The notes beneath the pieces are model-generated. The model was not told where the DNA came from. It saw nothing but the letters and a program-made list of their open reading frames with translations, and searched no databases. DNA of 64,000 bases from Pedobacter sp. Leaf176 (GTDB taxonomy: Bacteria > Bacteroidota > Bacteroidia > Sphingobacteriales > Sphingobacteriaceae): NCBI RefSeq assembly GCF_001424305.1, contig NZ_LMPD01000004.1, positions 62,001-126,000 on the forward strand, read 5' to 3'. Both the position numbers and the translations under genes were made by a program. Shown one piece after another: positions 43,420-52,703 of this stretch. How positions within the stretch are numbered: the stretch's first letter is position 1; each line of letters opens with the position of its first letter.

Positions 43420-44148
43420 TTAAAGTGTTCTTCGATAAATTCTAGTATTGCCTAAATAGTATTTAAAGCCTATGCTGTAAACGTTATAGACATCTGGATT
43501 GTAGTTTTCAAATTTTGTAGGCGGATCATCATATCCATCTAAGCCTTCTCCAAATGTAAAGTTTGTCTGTGCATTAAAATTAAGAACATAACGTATAGCG
43601 CCCCACTTATCATTAAAGTGAAAATTGATGCCTAAATTAACCGGTACCCAAAGGCTAACACTTTCATCTTTACCTGGAAAAGGACCGTCGCCCGCGCCGT
43701 CGGAATAGCTTGGTCTGTAACGTACGATATCAGTAATCTTATTATCTATAGCACCTAAGCCGGTTCCTAAATAAAGGCCTTTGATTTTATATAAAAAATC
43801 AGTCTTATTGTAATCTATAAACTCGCCGAGGCCAATTTTCAAGTTGACATTTATGCCCCTGTATTTATTCACAAACTGCCTGTTGTTCGGATCAGTCACG
43901 ATATCACCCCCCTGAATCATGCCGTATTGAGCTTCCAGACCCAGTGTTACAAAAGGTGTAAAATGATGGTCGATATTTCCGGTAAATGTATAACCCCAGT
44001 TGCCATCAACTACATCTGTCCGGGAATAATTTGCGCCCGCCCCAAAGCCGTAAGACCACTTAAAATAATTGGATTGCGCATTTGAAAAAAAGGTGACGAA
44101 CAATAAAAAAATGGTTAGGGAAATAACTTTCAGAAATTTATAGTTCAT
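43420..44148 (-). CDS. Outer-membrane beta-barrel protein (porin-like)
   Basis: 242 residues. Signal peptide to SNAQ (~25), then alternating-residue beta strands (GFGAGANYSRTDVV, FVTLGLEAQYGMIQGG, GINVNLKIGLGEFID, ISVGFKYYLG-like ends). The form fits a small 8-10 strand outer-membrane barrel. It lies upstream of the M14 gene on the same strand, probably in one unit. Ligand unknown. Confidence 0.75.
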   Translation of the reverse strand: MNYKFLKVISLTIFLLFVTFFSNAQSNYFKWSYGFGAGANYSRTDVVDGNWGYTFTGNIDHHFTPFVTLGLEAQYGMIQGGDIVTDPNNRQFVNKYRGINVNLKIGLGEFIDYNKTDFLYKIKGLYLGTGLGAIDNKITDIVRYRPSYSDGAGDGPFPGKDESVSLWVPVNLGINFHFNDKWGAIRYVLNFNAQTNFTFGEGLDGYDDPPTKFENYNPDVYNVYSIGFKYYLGNTRIYRRTL

Positions 44149-44183
44149 ATGTTTACAAAAATAATATGTTTATTGAATATCTA

Positions 44184-44191
44184 TACATTTG
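44184..44191 (+). promoter_or_regulatory. -7 box just before pepT
   Basis: TACATTTG matches TAnnTTTG exactly, 11 bases before the chosen start at 44203. It lies inside the longer frame from 44149, which is why the shorter start is chosen. Confidence 0.5.
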
Positions 44192-44202
44192 CTTTTGGAA
44201 TT

Positions 44203-45456
44203 ATGACAAAGTACCAAAACTTTAACAATTCGTTGGAAAACAGGTTTATCAAATATGTAACAGTTGATACACAGTCTGATCCCGGATCGCCCACCTGCCC
44301 TTCGACAGATAAACAAAAAAAACTGGGATTAGAGCTTGTAGAAGATCTTTTAGAATTGGGGTTACTCGATGCCCATATGGATGAAAATGGATATGTGTAC
44401 GCAACAGTCCCCGCAGTGACAGACAAAGAAGTGCCGGTGATTTGTTTCTGTTCGCATATGGATACTTCGCCCGATTGTAGTGGCGAAAATGTAAAACCGA
44501 TCATTCATGCCAATTATCAAGGCGAAGATTTGGTTTTACCTGATGATGAATCGATAATCCTAAAAAAATCTGAACATACAGATTTGCAGTTCCAAATCGG
44601 CAACGACATTATAACTGCAAGCGGAACCACTTTACTTGGAGCGGACAATAAGGCAGGCATTGCTGAGATTATGGAAGCTGTAGGTTTTTTTATGCGAAAT
44701 CCTACGGTTAAACATGGCACTATAAAAGTTTTGTTCACACCCGACGAAGAAATTGGAAGAGGTGTGGATAAGGTTGATTTAAAAAAATTATCGGCAGATT
44801 TTGCTTATACGATAGACGGGGAAACGTTAGGTTCGATTGAAGATGAAACCTTTTCTGCTGATGGTGCAACGTTAACAATAAACGGAGTAAGTACCCACCC
44901 TGGCTTTGCGAAAGGAAAAATGGAAAGTGCCATAAAAATTCTGGCAGAAATTTTATCCGCTTTACCAAAGGACAAATTAACCCCGGAAACAACGTCGGGC
45001 AAAGAAGGCTTCATTCATCCTGTTGGACTAAAAGGACAGGTAGAACAGGCCGAAGCACAATTTATTATTCGTGATTTTACAGATGAAAAATTAGCAGAGC
45101 ACGAAAATCTGTTAAAGGAAACTGTGGAAAGTGTCATGAAGAATTATCCGAATTCAACTTACAATTTGGAGGTTAAAGTGCAGTACAGAAATATGAAAAA
45201 GGTATTGGATAAGAATCCAGAAATTGTGGCATATGGAATTGAAGCTATAGAAAGGGCCGGCGTTAAAGCAAAAAAACAAAGTATTCGTGGCGGAACTGAT
45301 GGGTCGAGGTTATCGTTTATGGGTTTGCCATGTCCGAATATTTTTGCAGGCGAACACGCATTTCATAGCAAGCAGGAATGGGTAAGTGTTCAGGATATGG
45401 AAAAAGCCGTGCAAACAATCATTAATATTGCATGCATCTGGGAAGAACATAGCTAA
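44203..45456 (+). CDS. pepT: Peptidase T (tripeptide aminopeptidase)
   Basis: 417 residues from the ATG at 44203 (MTKYQNFNNSL). M20B zinc family: CFCSHMDTSPD (first His and Asp), LGADNKAGIAEI (bridging Asp), FTPDEEIGRGVD (catalytic Glu pair), AYTIDGE and RGGTDGSRLSF. FAGEHAFHSKQEW carries the last His. It removes the N-terminal residue of tripeptides in the cytoplasm. It completes the peptide-use theme of this stretch (M28, M61, M14 and rhomboid nearby), though there is no shared operon. Confidence 0.95.
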   Translation: MTKYQNFNNSLENRFIKYVTVDTQSDPGSPTCPSTDKQKKLGLELVEDLLELGLLDAHMDENGYVYATVPAVTDKEVPVICFCSHMDTSPDCSGENVKPIIHANYQGEDLVLPDDESIILKKSEHTDLQFQIGNDIITASGTTLLGADNKAGIAEIMEAVGFFMRNPTVKHGTIKVLFTPDEEIGRGVDKVDLKKLSADFAYTIDGETLGSIEDETFSADGATLTINGVSTHPGFAKGKMESAIKILAEILSALPKDKLTPETTSGKEGFIHPVGLKGQVEQAEAQFIIRDFTDEKLAEHENLLKETVESVMKNYPNSTYNLEVKVQYRNMKKVLDKNPEIVAYGIEAIERAGVKAKKQSIRGGTDGSRLSFMGLPCPNIFAGEHAFHSKQEWVSVQDMEKAVQTIINIACIWEEHS

Positions 45457-45552
45457 ATATTTATCTAATCATATTTTGACTTCACAGCTTCAATCGAAAT
45501 AATTATTTCTGCTTAACTCGGTCAATATCCTGAAATTTGTTAATTTAAATGT

Positions 45553-46419
45553 ATGACAACAATAGAAAACTCTTTTATAAAAGTTGAAATCGCAGCAAAG
45601 GGTGCTGAGTTGCAGTCCTTATTTAGTAAAGATACCGGAATTGAATACTTGTGGAATGGCGATGCTAATTTTTGGGCTAAACACAGTCCGGTTTTATTTC
45701 CTATTGTTGGCTCGCTAAAAAACGACAGCTACATCTACAAAGATAAGACCTATCATTTACCAAGACATGGTTTCGCCCGTGATAATGAGTTTACAGTAGA
45801 AAAAATTAGCGATACACAAGCTATTTTCACCCTTAAAGATACGGAGGACACTTTAAAACATTTCCCTTTTCCTTTCGAGCTGAAACTTACTTACCAAATT
45901 ATTGAACGGAAATTAAGCCTTAGTTACACTGTAATTAATAAAGGCAAGGCGAAGATGTATTTTTCTTTAGGTGCTCACCCCGCCTTCGCGGTTCCCAACA
46001 CGCCAAACACGAATTACGAGGATTATTACCTTGCTTTTAATGACGATGAAAGGTTAACCTTTTGGAAACTTGAAGAAGGTTTAGTTGCTGATGAGACCGA
46101 AACTATAGAACTTAACGGACACAAATTAAATTTAAAACATGCGCTCTTTTACAATGATGCTTTGGTTTTTAAGACACTTCAAAGCGATTGCATCAGTTTG
46201 CTAAATACCAAAAATGATTATGGCTTGCATTTCCATTTCGATGATTTCCCTTTCTTCGGAATCTGGGCAGCCAAAGATGCATCCTTTGTATGTTTAGAAC
46301 CCTGGTGTGGTGTTGCCGATGGTGTCGACCATAATCAACAATTAATTCATAAAGAAGGGATCATAACGCTCGACGAAGGTGAAAAATGGGAGCGGCACTG
46401 GGAAGTAGAATGTTTTTAA
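45553..46419 (+). CDS. Aldose 1-epimerase family protein
   Basis: 288 residues, a galactose-mutarotase-like beta-sandwich. FWAKHSPVLFPIVG (~42-55), LPRHGFARDNEFTVE (~71-85, the H-G-F-A-R catalytic His/Arg block) and GAHPAFAVP (~143-151, second His) are visible. CLEPWCGVADGVDH (~255-268) carries the Glu base. It interconverts alpha and beta anomers of sugars. The substrate is not determined, as family members act on galactose or phosphorylated hexoses. Confidence 0.9.
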   Translation: MTTIENSFIKVEIAAKGAELQSLFSKDTGIEYLWNGDANFWAKHSPVLFPIVGSLKNDSYIYKDKTYHLPRHGFARDNEFTVEKISDTQAIFTLKDTEDTLKHFPFPFELKLTYQIIERKLSLSYTVINKGKAKMYFSLGAHPAFAVPNTPNTNYEDYYLAFNDDERLTFWKLEEGLVADETETIELNGHKLNLKHALFYNDALVFKTLQSDCISLLNTKNDYGLHFHFDDFPFFGIWAAKDASFVCLEPWCGVADGVDHNQQLIHKEGIITLDEGEKWERHWEVECF

Positions 46420-46515
46420 GAATTTTTGCACATTTATTACCCCTAAAAATGTCTTAAATACACCCATTTAATATTTTCTATGTTGATTAGCTTGGTCTAA
46501 ACAAAAAGCAAAGCT

Positions 46516-46941
46516 ATGACAAACATGCATCCTTATTTAAACTTCGATGGCCAGGCCGAAGAAGCATTTAGCTTTTACAAATCGATTTTTGGTGGTGAAT
46601 TTATCGCACTAATGAAAATGAGCGATGCTCCGGGTTCAGAACAATTACCAGAAGAAGAGAAAAACCTGGTCATGCATGTCGCGCTACCCATCAATGAAAA
46701 TTTAATTTTAATGGCTTCAGACTGTGTCCCATCTGCAGGCCATGTACTGAACAAAGGCAATAGTATGTACATTAGCGTTAGCCCGGATAGCCGGGGAGAA
46801 GCAGAGCGCTTGTTTAGTGGCTTATCCGCCGGAGGCGAAATTGAAATGCCTTTGGAAGACCAATTTTGGGGCGATTATTTTGGTAGTTTTAAAGACAAAT
46901 ACGGAATTTGTTGGATGATTAATTTTGGTAGCTACAAGTAG
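46516..46941 (+). CDS. VOC family protein (PhnB-like)
   Basis: 141 residues. The start HPYLNFDGQAEEAFSFYKSIFGGEF is the PhnB/DUF1338-like VOC opening (YL.F...aeeAi.fY...F). VMHVALPI and LILMASDC form the first repeat. GDYFGSFKDKYGICWMINF closes the second and is the standard family ending. VOC folds bind metals or small molecules. PhnB proteins are not tied to phosphonate cleavage in general. Function unknown. Confidence 0.85.
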   Translation: MTNMHPYLNFDGQAEEAFSFYKSIFGGEFIALMKMSDAPGSEQLPEEEKNLVMHVALPINENLILMASDCVPSAGHVLNKGNSMYISVSPDSRGEAERLFSGLSAGGEIEMPLEDQFWGDYFGSFKDKYGICWMINFGSYK

Positions 46942-46984
46942 TTATAAAAGAGGATATCATAATAAATTTGAACTATTATCTCGT

Positions 46985-47021
46985 TGAGCTTGTCGAAACG
47001 TTTATTTCTTTGACAAGCTCA
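46985..47021. repeat. GAGCTTGTC / GACAAGCTC palindrome
   Basis: TGAGCTTGTC (46985-46994) and GACAAGCTCA (47012-47021) are perfect inverted arms. The word is widespread in Bacteroidota intergenic DNA. It lies between the VOC gene and eboF, which end toward each other. Confidence 0.55.
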
Positions 47022-47053
47022 GATAACAGATTTGGATTTATGATGCAGCCTTT

Positions 47054-48403
47054 TTATTTCGTTAATGCATCCCAAATCACTTCATAAACATCAGGTGCCT
47101 GGGGCTTCTTGTCTATTTTTGAGTCTGTTATCAGCACTGGTTTGAATGAATCAGGAACCCCAATTCTTCCATGCGAACCTTTAACCAAAGTCGCATCGAG
47201 CGGGATAACATCCATTACATACCTGAAACCTGCTTTTTTCCGGAGTAATTTATAACCCGCACGCAGCTTTGACGACATAAACATTTCAACAGGATCATAA
47301 CCTGGTTTCTTATGAATATCAACACACCTTGCGTAATCTGGTGCCTTTGCATCGTCCAGCCAGAAATAATAAGTGAACCAGCTATTTTCTTTAGCGGTAA
47401 CAACGAAATCGCCCGAACGTTCGTGGTTAATGTTGTATTTTTCCTGCTCTTTTTTGTCTAGAATCAGATCAACGCCCGGTGTATTTTTAAGCAAATTTTT
47501 AACTTTATCAGTTACGCTTTTATCATTTATATAAATATGAGCGATCTGGTGGTCGGCAACGACAAACGCTTTTGAAGCACCCGGATCTAATAGTTCCAGG
47601 CCCCGCTCTTCTCTGATTCCAATTAAGCCATTTTCCCTGAAGATTCTGTTCAGGTGGACAGGTTTATTTGCAGGCTCTATACCGTACTCGGAAAGTAAAA
47701 TGATTTTCGCACCTTTTTTTTCGTAAAAGTTAACCAGTTCTTCAACCACCTGATCTATCTCTTTTAATTGAGTGCTTATATTATCGAAATCAGGACCGAA
47801 CTTTTGAAGGCAATAATCTAAATGAGGTAGGTAGATCAAGGTAAGCGTTGGGTTGTGTAATTGCTCCGTTTCCATCGCTGCATCGGCGATCCACCTGGTC
47901 GATTTAATGTTTGCACCTGGCCCCCAAAATTGAAAAAGAGGAAACTGTCCGAATTTTTTCTGTAAATGATCGCGAAGTTCGGCAGGCTGAGAGTAGCAAT
48001 CTGGCAGTTTACGCCCGTCCGCAAGGTAATTTGGGCGTGGTGTTACCGAGTAGTCTGCGTTGGAATACATGTTGTACCACCAGAACATATTCGAACAGGT
48101 AAAAGACGGATCTTCTTTTTTCGCTCTGTCCCAGATTTTTTCCGCATCAACAAGCTTGTTAGATTGTTTCCAGAATTTAATTTCACTATCCATGTTGTCG
48201 TACCAGCCGTTTCCAACAATGCCATTTTCCGAAGGATACTTTCCGGTGAGGTAACTTGATTGAACGCTGGTGGTTACCGCAGGTAACAAAGGTTCAATGT
48301 TGGTGAAATTTTTTTCAGCAATGTATTTTTTAAGAAAGGGCGTATGCTCGCCAATTACGGAGGAAGATAGGCCTACAATATCAATAACAACGGTTTTATG
48401 CAT
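47054..48403 (-). CDS. eboF: EboF: alkaline-phosphatase-superfamily phosphodiesterase-like protein
   Basis: 449 residues, no signal peptide. Alkaline-phosphatase-type core: VIDIVGLSSSV (~5-15, Asp ligand) and LPAVTTSVQSSYLTGKYPSENGIVG (~40-64, Thr nucleophile and 'P.eHG'-type turn as SENG). LPHLDYCLQKFGPD (~218-231) aligns to the usual PDxxGHxxG block but has no His. LSEYGIEP (~246) stands where SDHG is common, and GSHGRIG (~417) gives a final His. It is like nucleotide pyrophosphatase/phosphodiesterase proteins of ebo clusters. It starts 3 bases after eboE and ends the operon. Confidence 0.85.
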   Translation of the reverse strand: MHKTVVIDIVGLSSSVIGEHTPFLKKYIAEKNFTNIEPLLPAVTTSVQSSYLTGKYPSENGIVGNGWYDNMDSEIKFWKQSNKLVDAEKIWDRAKKEDPSFTCSNMFWWYNMYSNADYSVTPRPNYLADGRKLPDCYSQPAELRDHLQKKFGQFPLFQFWGPGANIKSTRWIADAAMETEQLHNPTLTLIYLPHLDYCLQKFGPDFDNISTQLKEIDQVVEELVNFYEKKGAKIILLSEYGIEPANKPVHLNRIFRENGLIGIREERGLELLDPGASKAFVVADHQIAHIYINDKSVTDKVKNLLKNTPGVDLILDKKEQEKYNINHERSGDFVVTAKENSWFTYYFWLDDAKAPDYARCVDIHKKPGYDPVEMFMSSKLRAGYKLLRKKAGFRYVMDVIPLDATLVKGSHGRIGVPDSFKPVLITDSKIDKKPQAPDVYEVIWDALTK

Positions 48404-48406
48404 AAT

Positions 48407-49582
48407 TTAAGATTCTAAAATATTTTTAACCCATTGTAACTCTCGAACGATAGAGTCATTTAATGGCGCTTTTAACGATGCCGGCAACACTTCCCAGGTG
48501 TACGTTTCTACCTCAAGATGGTTTGTAAATGGCATGTTTTTGTGATAATCCAGAACCGTTCTGATATCAGATTGGGTGGATTGTATTAAACCCATATCTT
48601 CAACAAAAATAGGAACATGAAAGTGTGCCCGCCATTCTGTAGAATCTAAATTTTCCCTGTCTGCCAAAGCATCTGACAGGTCGGGATAACGAACTAACGT
48701 TGCGTCATTTTGTTTTGAAATTACCTGGTGTAAATAAGTTGGCTCATCGAAACGAGCCAACGTATCAATTACTGCATTTCTTTCTGAAACTGACGCTGGT
48801 AATTTTGCTTTCAAAGCCGCACTGATTTGAAGTTTTCCTATCAAAATACCTTTCTTTTTCAGCTCATCGATAATTTCGGCGTGTGGCTCATAGCCAATTG
48901 CGAAATGGCAGACGTCATAACACAAACAGATGTGTTCTTTTATAATTTCCTGGCTTAATTTTTCTGATTTAAGTAAAATATTTTCGTACCAATCGATAAA
49001 TTCAGGACCTGATTCTAAAAAGCCATCAGGTTCGGGTTCTATATCAAGGTGAAAGGTTTTCCCTGTTCGATCTTTTAATTGTCTTAGTTCTTCAGCTACT
49101 TTTAAAATATTTTCAGTTGCCGCAGCTGTTGCAATTTCACGCTCATCTGCACCAGAAAACCAGGGCTTATAACTTAAAGGAGAAGTAGAAATGCTTCCGT
49201 TTATACCTTCAGGCAGGATATCGGCGAGAATATTAAATAGTCGAATCGTGTAGTCGAGACGTTCGTTGGTGGTCCAGTCGGGTGCATGGACCTGATCTTT
49301 TACCCTCGTATGGTGAAATCCTCCGTAGGGGAATCCATTCATTGTAAAAACGTATCCGCCAACGTCGCTTAGCCACTGTTTGAATTCTTGGAGACGATTG
49401 CTTTCCAACAGCTCAATGCTTGCCAAATTCGAAAGGCGAAGGCCAATACCCATAGGTTTTTCGGGCGATAGCTGAGCCTTTAAAACAGGAAAACTATCCT
49501 TTAAAACCGCAAAATGTGCAGCCCAGCTTTCGCCCGCGTAAATGTTGGTACAGAAAGTTATATGTGCTGAATTAATTTCCAT
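48407..49582 (-). CDS. eboE: EboE: xylose-isomerase-like TIM-barrel protein (metabolite traffic protein EboE)
   Basis: 391 residues. Sugar-phosphate-isomerase/AP-endonuclease-2-like barrel starting HITFCTNIYAGESWAAHF, the strong family signature. Metal-site candidates: FHLDIEPEPDGFLES (~162-176), CLCYDVCHFAIGYEPH (~213-228), KLQISAALK and HLEVETYTWEVLP (~365-377). Six bases separate it from eboD and three from eboF. The family is annotated by its place in ebo clusters, where a role in metabolite handling or traffic is proposed; the reaction is unknown. Confidence 0.9.
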   Translation of the reverse strand: MEINSAHITFCTNIYAGESWAAHFAVLKDSFPVLKAQLSPEKPMGIGLRLSNLASIELLESNRLQEFKQWLSDVGGYVFTMNGFPYGGFHHTRVKDQVHAPDWTTNERLDYTIRLFNILADILPEGINGSISTSPLSYKPWFSGADEREIATAAATENILKVAEELRQLKDRTGKTFHLDIEPEPDGFLESGPEFIDWYENILLKSEKLSQEIIKEHICLCYDVCHFAIGYEPHAEIIDELKKKGILIGKLQISAALKAKLPASVSERNAVIDTLARFDEPTYLHQVISKQNDATLVRYPDLSDALADRENLDSTEWRAHFHVPIFVEDMGLIQSTQSDIRTVLDYHKNMPFTNHLEVETYTWEVLPASLKAPLNDSIVRELQWVKNILES

Positions 49583-49588
49583 TGCAGT

Positions 49589-50755
49589 TTAAATTGTCGA
49601 TTGAAGATTTGCATATTGATTTAATATTTCTGCAGCTTGTTTCAACAGTTCGGTGTCCATTTCGTGAACTTCTTCACCACTTCCAATCCCAGTTAATAAA
49701 GTGATGGTTAATTCACCACCTAAATGCTCCCTAAATTCTTCCAGGCCTCGCAGAATCGGGCTGTTTCCATTACTTACCTGTAACAATGGGTGTGTGAGCT
49801 CGAAACCGAATGCTTGAATTAACTTTATTATCCTTTGCGAATCTTCTTCGCTTATTCTTCCGGATAATTGTGAATAAACCGTATCCAGCGCAATGCCCAT
49901 AGCTACGGCTTCTCCATGCCTGATTTCGAAATTGGTAAGGTATTCAAGCTTATGTGCGCTCCAATGGCCAAAATCAAGCGGACGGGCAGAACCGCTTTCA
50001 AAAGGATCGCCGCCTCTGATGTGCTCCATGTGCAATTTTGCACACTTCCATATCTGATAATTCATCGCCTCCATGTTTCTGTTTGACATCGCTTCTGCAT
50101 TTGCCTCCAGCCATTCAAAAAAATCGCCATCTTTAATCAAAGCTACTTTTATTGCTTCGGCAATACCCGAACGCCAATCGCGATCGGATAAAGTGCTTAA
50201 GAATAAATCATCATTAAACACGGCTACTGGTGGTGAAAAGGTACCCAAAAAATTTTTTTTGTTGAAGTAATTGATGCCATTTTTAACGCCAACCCCCGAA
50301 TCATTTTGCGATAAGACTGTTGTTGGGATGCGGATATGTTTGATGCCGCGATGCGAAATATTTGCGGCGTAGCCAACCATATCCAGCAAAGCACCACCAC
50401 CGATAGCCGCGATAAAAGAGTGGCGGTCGATGCCATAAGTATTTACAGCTTCCAAAACCCCATCAAAATATTGCGTTTCATTCTTTACGACCTCGCCTCC
50501 CGGGATAACCATAATGTCCTGAACGACTTGGATTTCGTTGTATTTATTGAAGTAATTTTTTATGTTTTGATTTAAGTCTGGATGCGCATTTGCAACTCCT
50601 TCATCGACTACAAAGAAAATTTTTTTTACCGACTTCGCCGGATTTAAACCTGCCAGAAAACTGCTGAACAAATCATTTTCAACTGAAAAAAGGGCAGAGG
50701 TAAAGAAGACGTTAAAGTTGTATTGAACAGTAAAACTTTGTTGTAAGTGTCCCAT
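49589..50755 (-). CDS. eboD: EboD: 3-dehydroquinate synthase-like sugar-phosphate cyclase
   Basis: 388 residues, two-domain dehydroquinate-synthase fold. NAD-binding glycine loop AAIGGGALLDMVGYAA (~118-133), then RIPTTVLSQNDSGVGVKNGIN (~148-168) and NKKNFLGTFSPP. The metal ligands fit GIAEAIKVALI (Glu, ~205-215), PLDFGHWSAHKLE (His, ~265-277) and IRHGEAVAMGI (His, ~284-294). It is a second, non-shikimate paralogue that belongs to ebo clusters; it probably cyclises a sugar phosphate, substrate unknown. It starts 35 bases after eboC. Confidence 0.9.
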   Translation of the reverse strand: MGHLQQSFTVQYNFNVFFTSALFSVENDLFSSFLAGLNPAKSVKKIFFVVDEGVANAHPDLNQNIKNYFNKYNEIQVVQDIMVIPGGEVVKNETQYFDGVLEAVNTYGIDRHSFIAAIGGGALLDMVGYAANISHRGIKHIRIPTTVLSQNDSGVGVKNGINYFNKKNFLGTFSPPVAVFNDDLFLSTLSDRDWRSGIAEAIKVALIKDGDFFEWLEANAEAMSNRNMEAMNYQIWKCAKLHMEHIRGGDPFESGSARPLDFGHWSAHKLEYLTNFEIRHGEAVAMGIALDTVYSQLSGRISEEDSQRIIKLIQAFGFELTHPLLQVSNGNSPILRGLEEFREHLGGELTITLLTGIGSGEEVHEMDTELLKQAAEILNQYANLQSTI

Positions 50756-50790
50756 ATAAATTGGATATTCTTTTTGCTAAAATTAAGAAA

Positions 50791-51675
50791 TCAGGTAACC
50801 GCGAATAATTTCGAGAGCCAGATAGATAAGGGTAAAAGCGCCGCAATGATAAAGGCGGGAATCAGCGCATCAAAAGTAACCGCCCAGGCGGCGTCCATCA
50901 ATATTAAAGAGATAACACCAGCTTTTACTGCCCCACCAATATTTTTACCAATTGGGTTTTTTATGGCTTTAGATAAGGGTTTAAATATCATCCAGGCGAA
51001 AGGTAAAAGAAAAAGCAGCGACCATAGCAAACGTTCATTTGCGAAAGCAAACCAGGCAATACTGCCGATAACAATTGCATACAAAACCGCAGCCAGGTAA
51101 AGGTTTTTAATGTGGCCTCCATGTACTTCCCCTCGACTCGTCATGGTTATTGAAAAGATGTAAATCACTGGAATTATTGCCAGAAAATAGTTATGGTGAA
51201 GCATTTCTGGCACAATGCTTAAACCGATTAATAAATTCAAGCCACGGCAAATGCCCATACTCAGCGGACCGAAAAAAGGATGGTGCTTGCCAATTTTATT
51301 GTACAAAAGCGCAAAGCAACTCACAGCAAATGCAAGTAAACCTGAGGTTAAGCTGATTAATGATGCAAGCGAAATTCCGGAAACCAGTAAAACCGTTCCT
51401 AAAATGGTTGCATTGGTTATACTAATTATCCCACTCGGAATCGCGCGTTCCGGCCTTTCAATTTTATCGAGTTCGGCGTCGAACACATCATTGAAAACAA
51501 TCCCTCCGCCATACAAACAAGCGGTAGACAGGCAAAGACAAGCGATTTTGAGCCAGGGTGTAGCTATGCTCTCAATCAGGATACCTGAAATAGCAATGCC
51601 CGCGAGAATATCAGCAACAGATGTCACAATATTTGCAGGGCGCATAATGCGCAGGTAAGCGAATAATTTTCCCAA
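50791..51675 (-). CDS. eboC: EboC: UbiA-family prenyltransferase-like membrane protein
   Basis: 294 residues with about nine membrane segments; the start is a TTG at 51675, since the RxMRPANIVTSVADILAG opening needs it. The first Asp motif is intact, VFNDVFDAELDKIERPERAIPSG (NDxxDxxxD, ~61-82). The second UbiA Asp motif is not seen: SRGEVHGGHIKN (~180-191) stands in that place. UbiA proteins transfer prenyl groups in the membrane, so EboC may bind a lipid substrate but use altered chemistry. Six bases follow eboB. Confidence 0.9.
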   Translation of the reverse strand: MGKLFAYLRIMRPANIVTSVADILAGIAISGILIESIATPWLKIACLCLSTACLYGGGIVFNDVFDAELDKIERPERAIPSGIISITNATILGTVLLVSGISLASLISLTSGLLAFAVSCFALLYNKIGKHHPFFGPLSMGICRGLNLLIGLSIVPEMLHHNYFLAIIPVIYIFSITMTSRGEVHGGHIKNLYLAAVLYAIVIGSIAWFAFANERLLWSLLFLLPFAWMIFKPLSKAIKNPIGKNIGGAVKAGVISLILMDAAWAVTFDALIPAFIIAALLPLSIWLSKLFAVT

Positions 51676-51681
51676 TGTTAT

Positions 51682-52668
51682 TTAACTGATGATGATTGAA
51701 GATTTATCAGTACGCGGTTGTTGTCCACCACGTAAAATGGTATTGCCTTCAAATTTTTCCGTTTGGTCGATGTTTTTTGGCACAGTAAAATCAGCTTCGT
51801 CTATTTGTCCGCTTTGCGCAAAAGCCGTAATCGCATTGCGGTACGTTACCAATTCTATATCCGCATCGCTGATGCCCTTCAACTTCATTAAGGCAGCGGT
51901 TTTAGGTACTGCCAATGGATCGCTAATGCCCCAATCGGCAGCAGAATTGACCATTATGCGTTCGGAACCATACTGTTTAACGATTTCGACCATCCGCTCG
52001 TTGCCCATTTTTGTAAAAGGATAAATGGTAAACGCAGCAAAGAAGCCTCTGTCTAAAACTTCTTTTACGGTCTCTTCGTTATTATGGTCAATGATGATTT
52101 GGTAAGGGTCTAAGCCATGTTCCAAAGCAATGTCCATGCTGCGTTGCGTTCCTTTTTTCTTATCGCGGTGCGGGGTATGAATCTGAACCGGTAATCCGGC
52201 TTCTTTCGCCAGTTCCAGCTGTAGACGATAATATTTTTCTTCTGCGGCAGTTTGGTCATCAAAACCAACCTCGCCGATACCAACCACGCCTTCCTTGTAA
52301 ATAAATAAAGGCAGAATTTCCATTACCTGCTCGGCAAGGGCTTCATTATTGGCCTCTCGTGAGTTTAAGCCAATGGTACAATAGTGCTTAATACCAAACT
52401 GAGAAGAGCGGAATCTTTCCCAACCGATTAGGCTGCTGTAATAGTCCCTGAAACTATCTAAACCGGTACGCGGCTGCCCCAGCCAGAAAGCCGGCTCAAT
52501 TAATGCAACAACCCCTGCGTCGGCCATCGCCTGGTAATCATCCGTTGTGCGGGAAGTCATGTGCACATGGGGATCAAAAAAATTCATTCCCTTAACGGCA
52601 CTTATGTCAAACGCCTCAGGTTCACCCATCGTCGCCTTATCTCTTTCAATTGAATTGCTGCAACACAT
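51682..52668 (-). CDS. eboB: EboB: TatD-like metal-dependent hydrolase
   Basis: 328 residues. Amidohydrolase-type barrel with FFDPHVHMTSR (~31-41, HxH), VVGIGEVGFDDQ (~130-141, Glu), PVQIHTPHRDKKKG (~166-179, His), IIIDHNNEE (~200-208, His) and VNSAADWG (~250-257, Asp). The full set of metal ligands is present, so it should be active. TatD relatives act as phosphodiesterase-type or amide hydrolases; the ebo substrate is unknown. A frame from 52668 is used; a cluster of later ATGs (for instance at residue 14) is possible. Confidence 0.87.
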   Translation of the reverse strand: MCCSNSIERDKATMGEPEAFDISAVKGMNFFDPHVHMTSRTTDDYQAMADAGVVALIEPAFWLGQPRTGLDSFRDYYSSLIGWERFRSSQFGIKHYCTIGLNSREANNEALAEQVMEILPLFIYKEGVVGIGEVGFDDQTAAEEKYYRLQLELAKEAGLPVQIHTPHRDKKKGTQRSMDIALEHGLDPYQIIIDHNNEETVKEVLDRGFFAAFTIYPFTKMGNERMVEIVKQYGSERIMVNSAADWGISDPLAVPKTAALMKLKGISDADIELVTYRNAITAFAQSGQIDEADFTVPKNIDQTEKFEGNTILRGGQQPRTDKSSIIIS

Positions 52669-52703
52669 TTTATAAAATTTAATTTGTAGTCAGATTTTTT
52701 GTT

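Noticed and set aside
44149..44202. 18-residue extension of PepT
   Set aside because: A -7 box lies inside it, and the conserved PepT start is MTKYQNF.
47836..48259. Several open frames within the eboF gene on both strands
   Set aside because: They are shadows of the eboF coding sequence with no independent signals.
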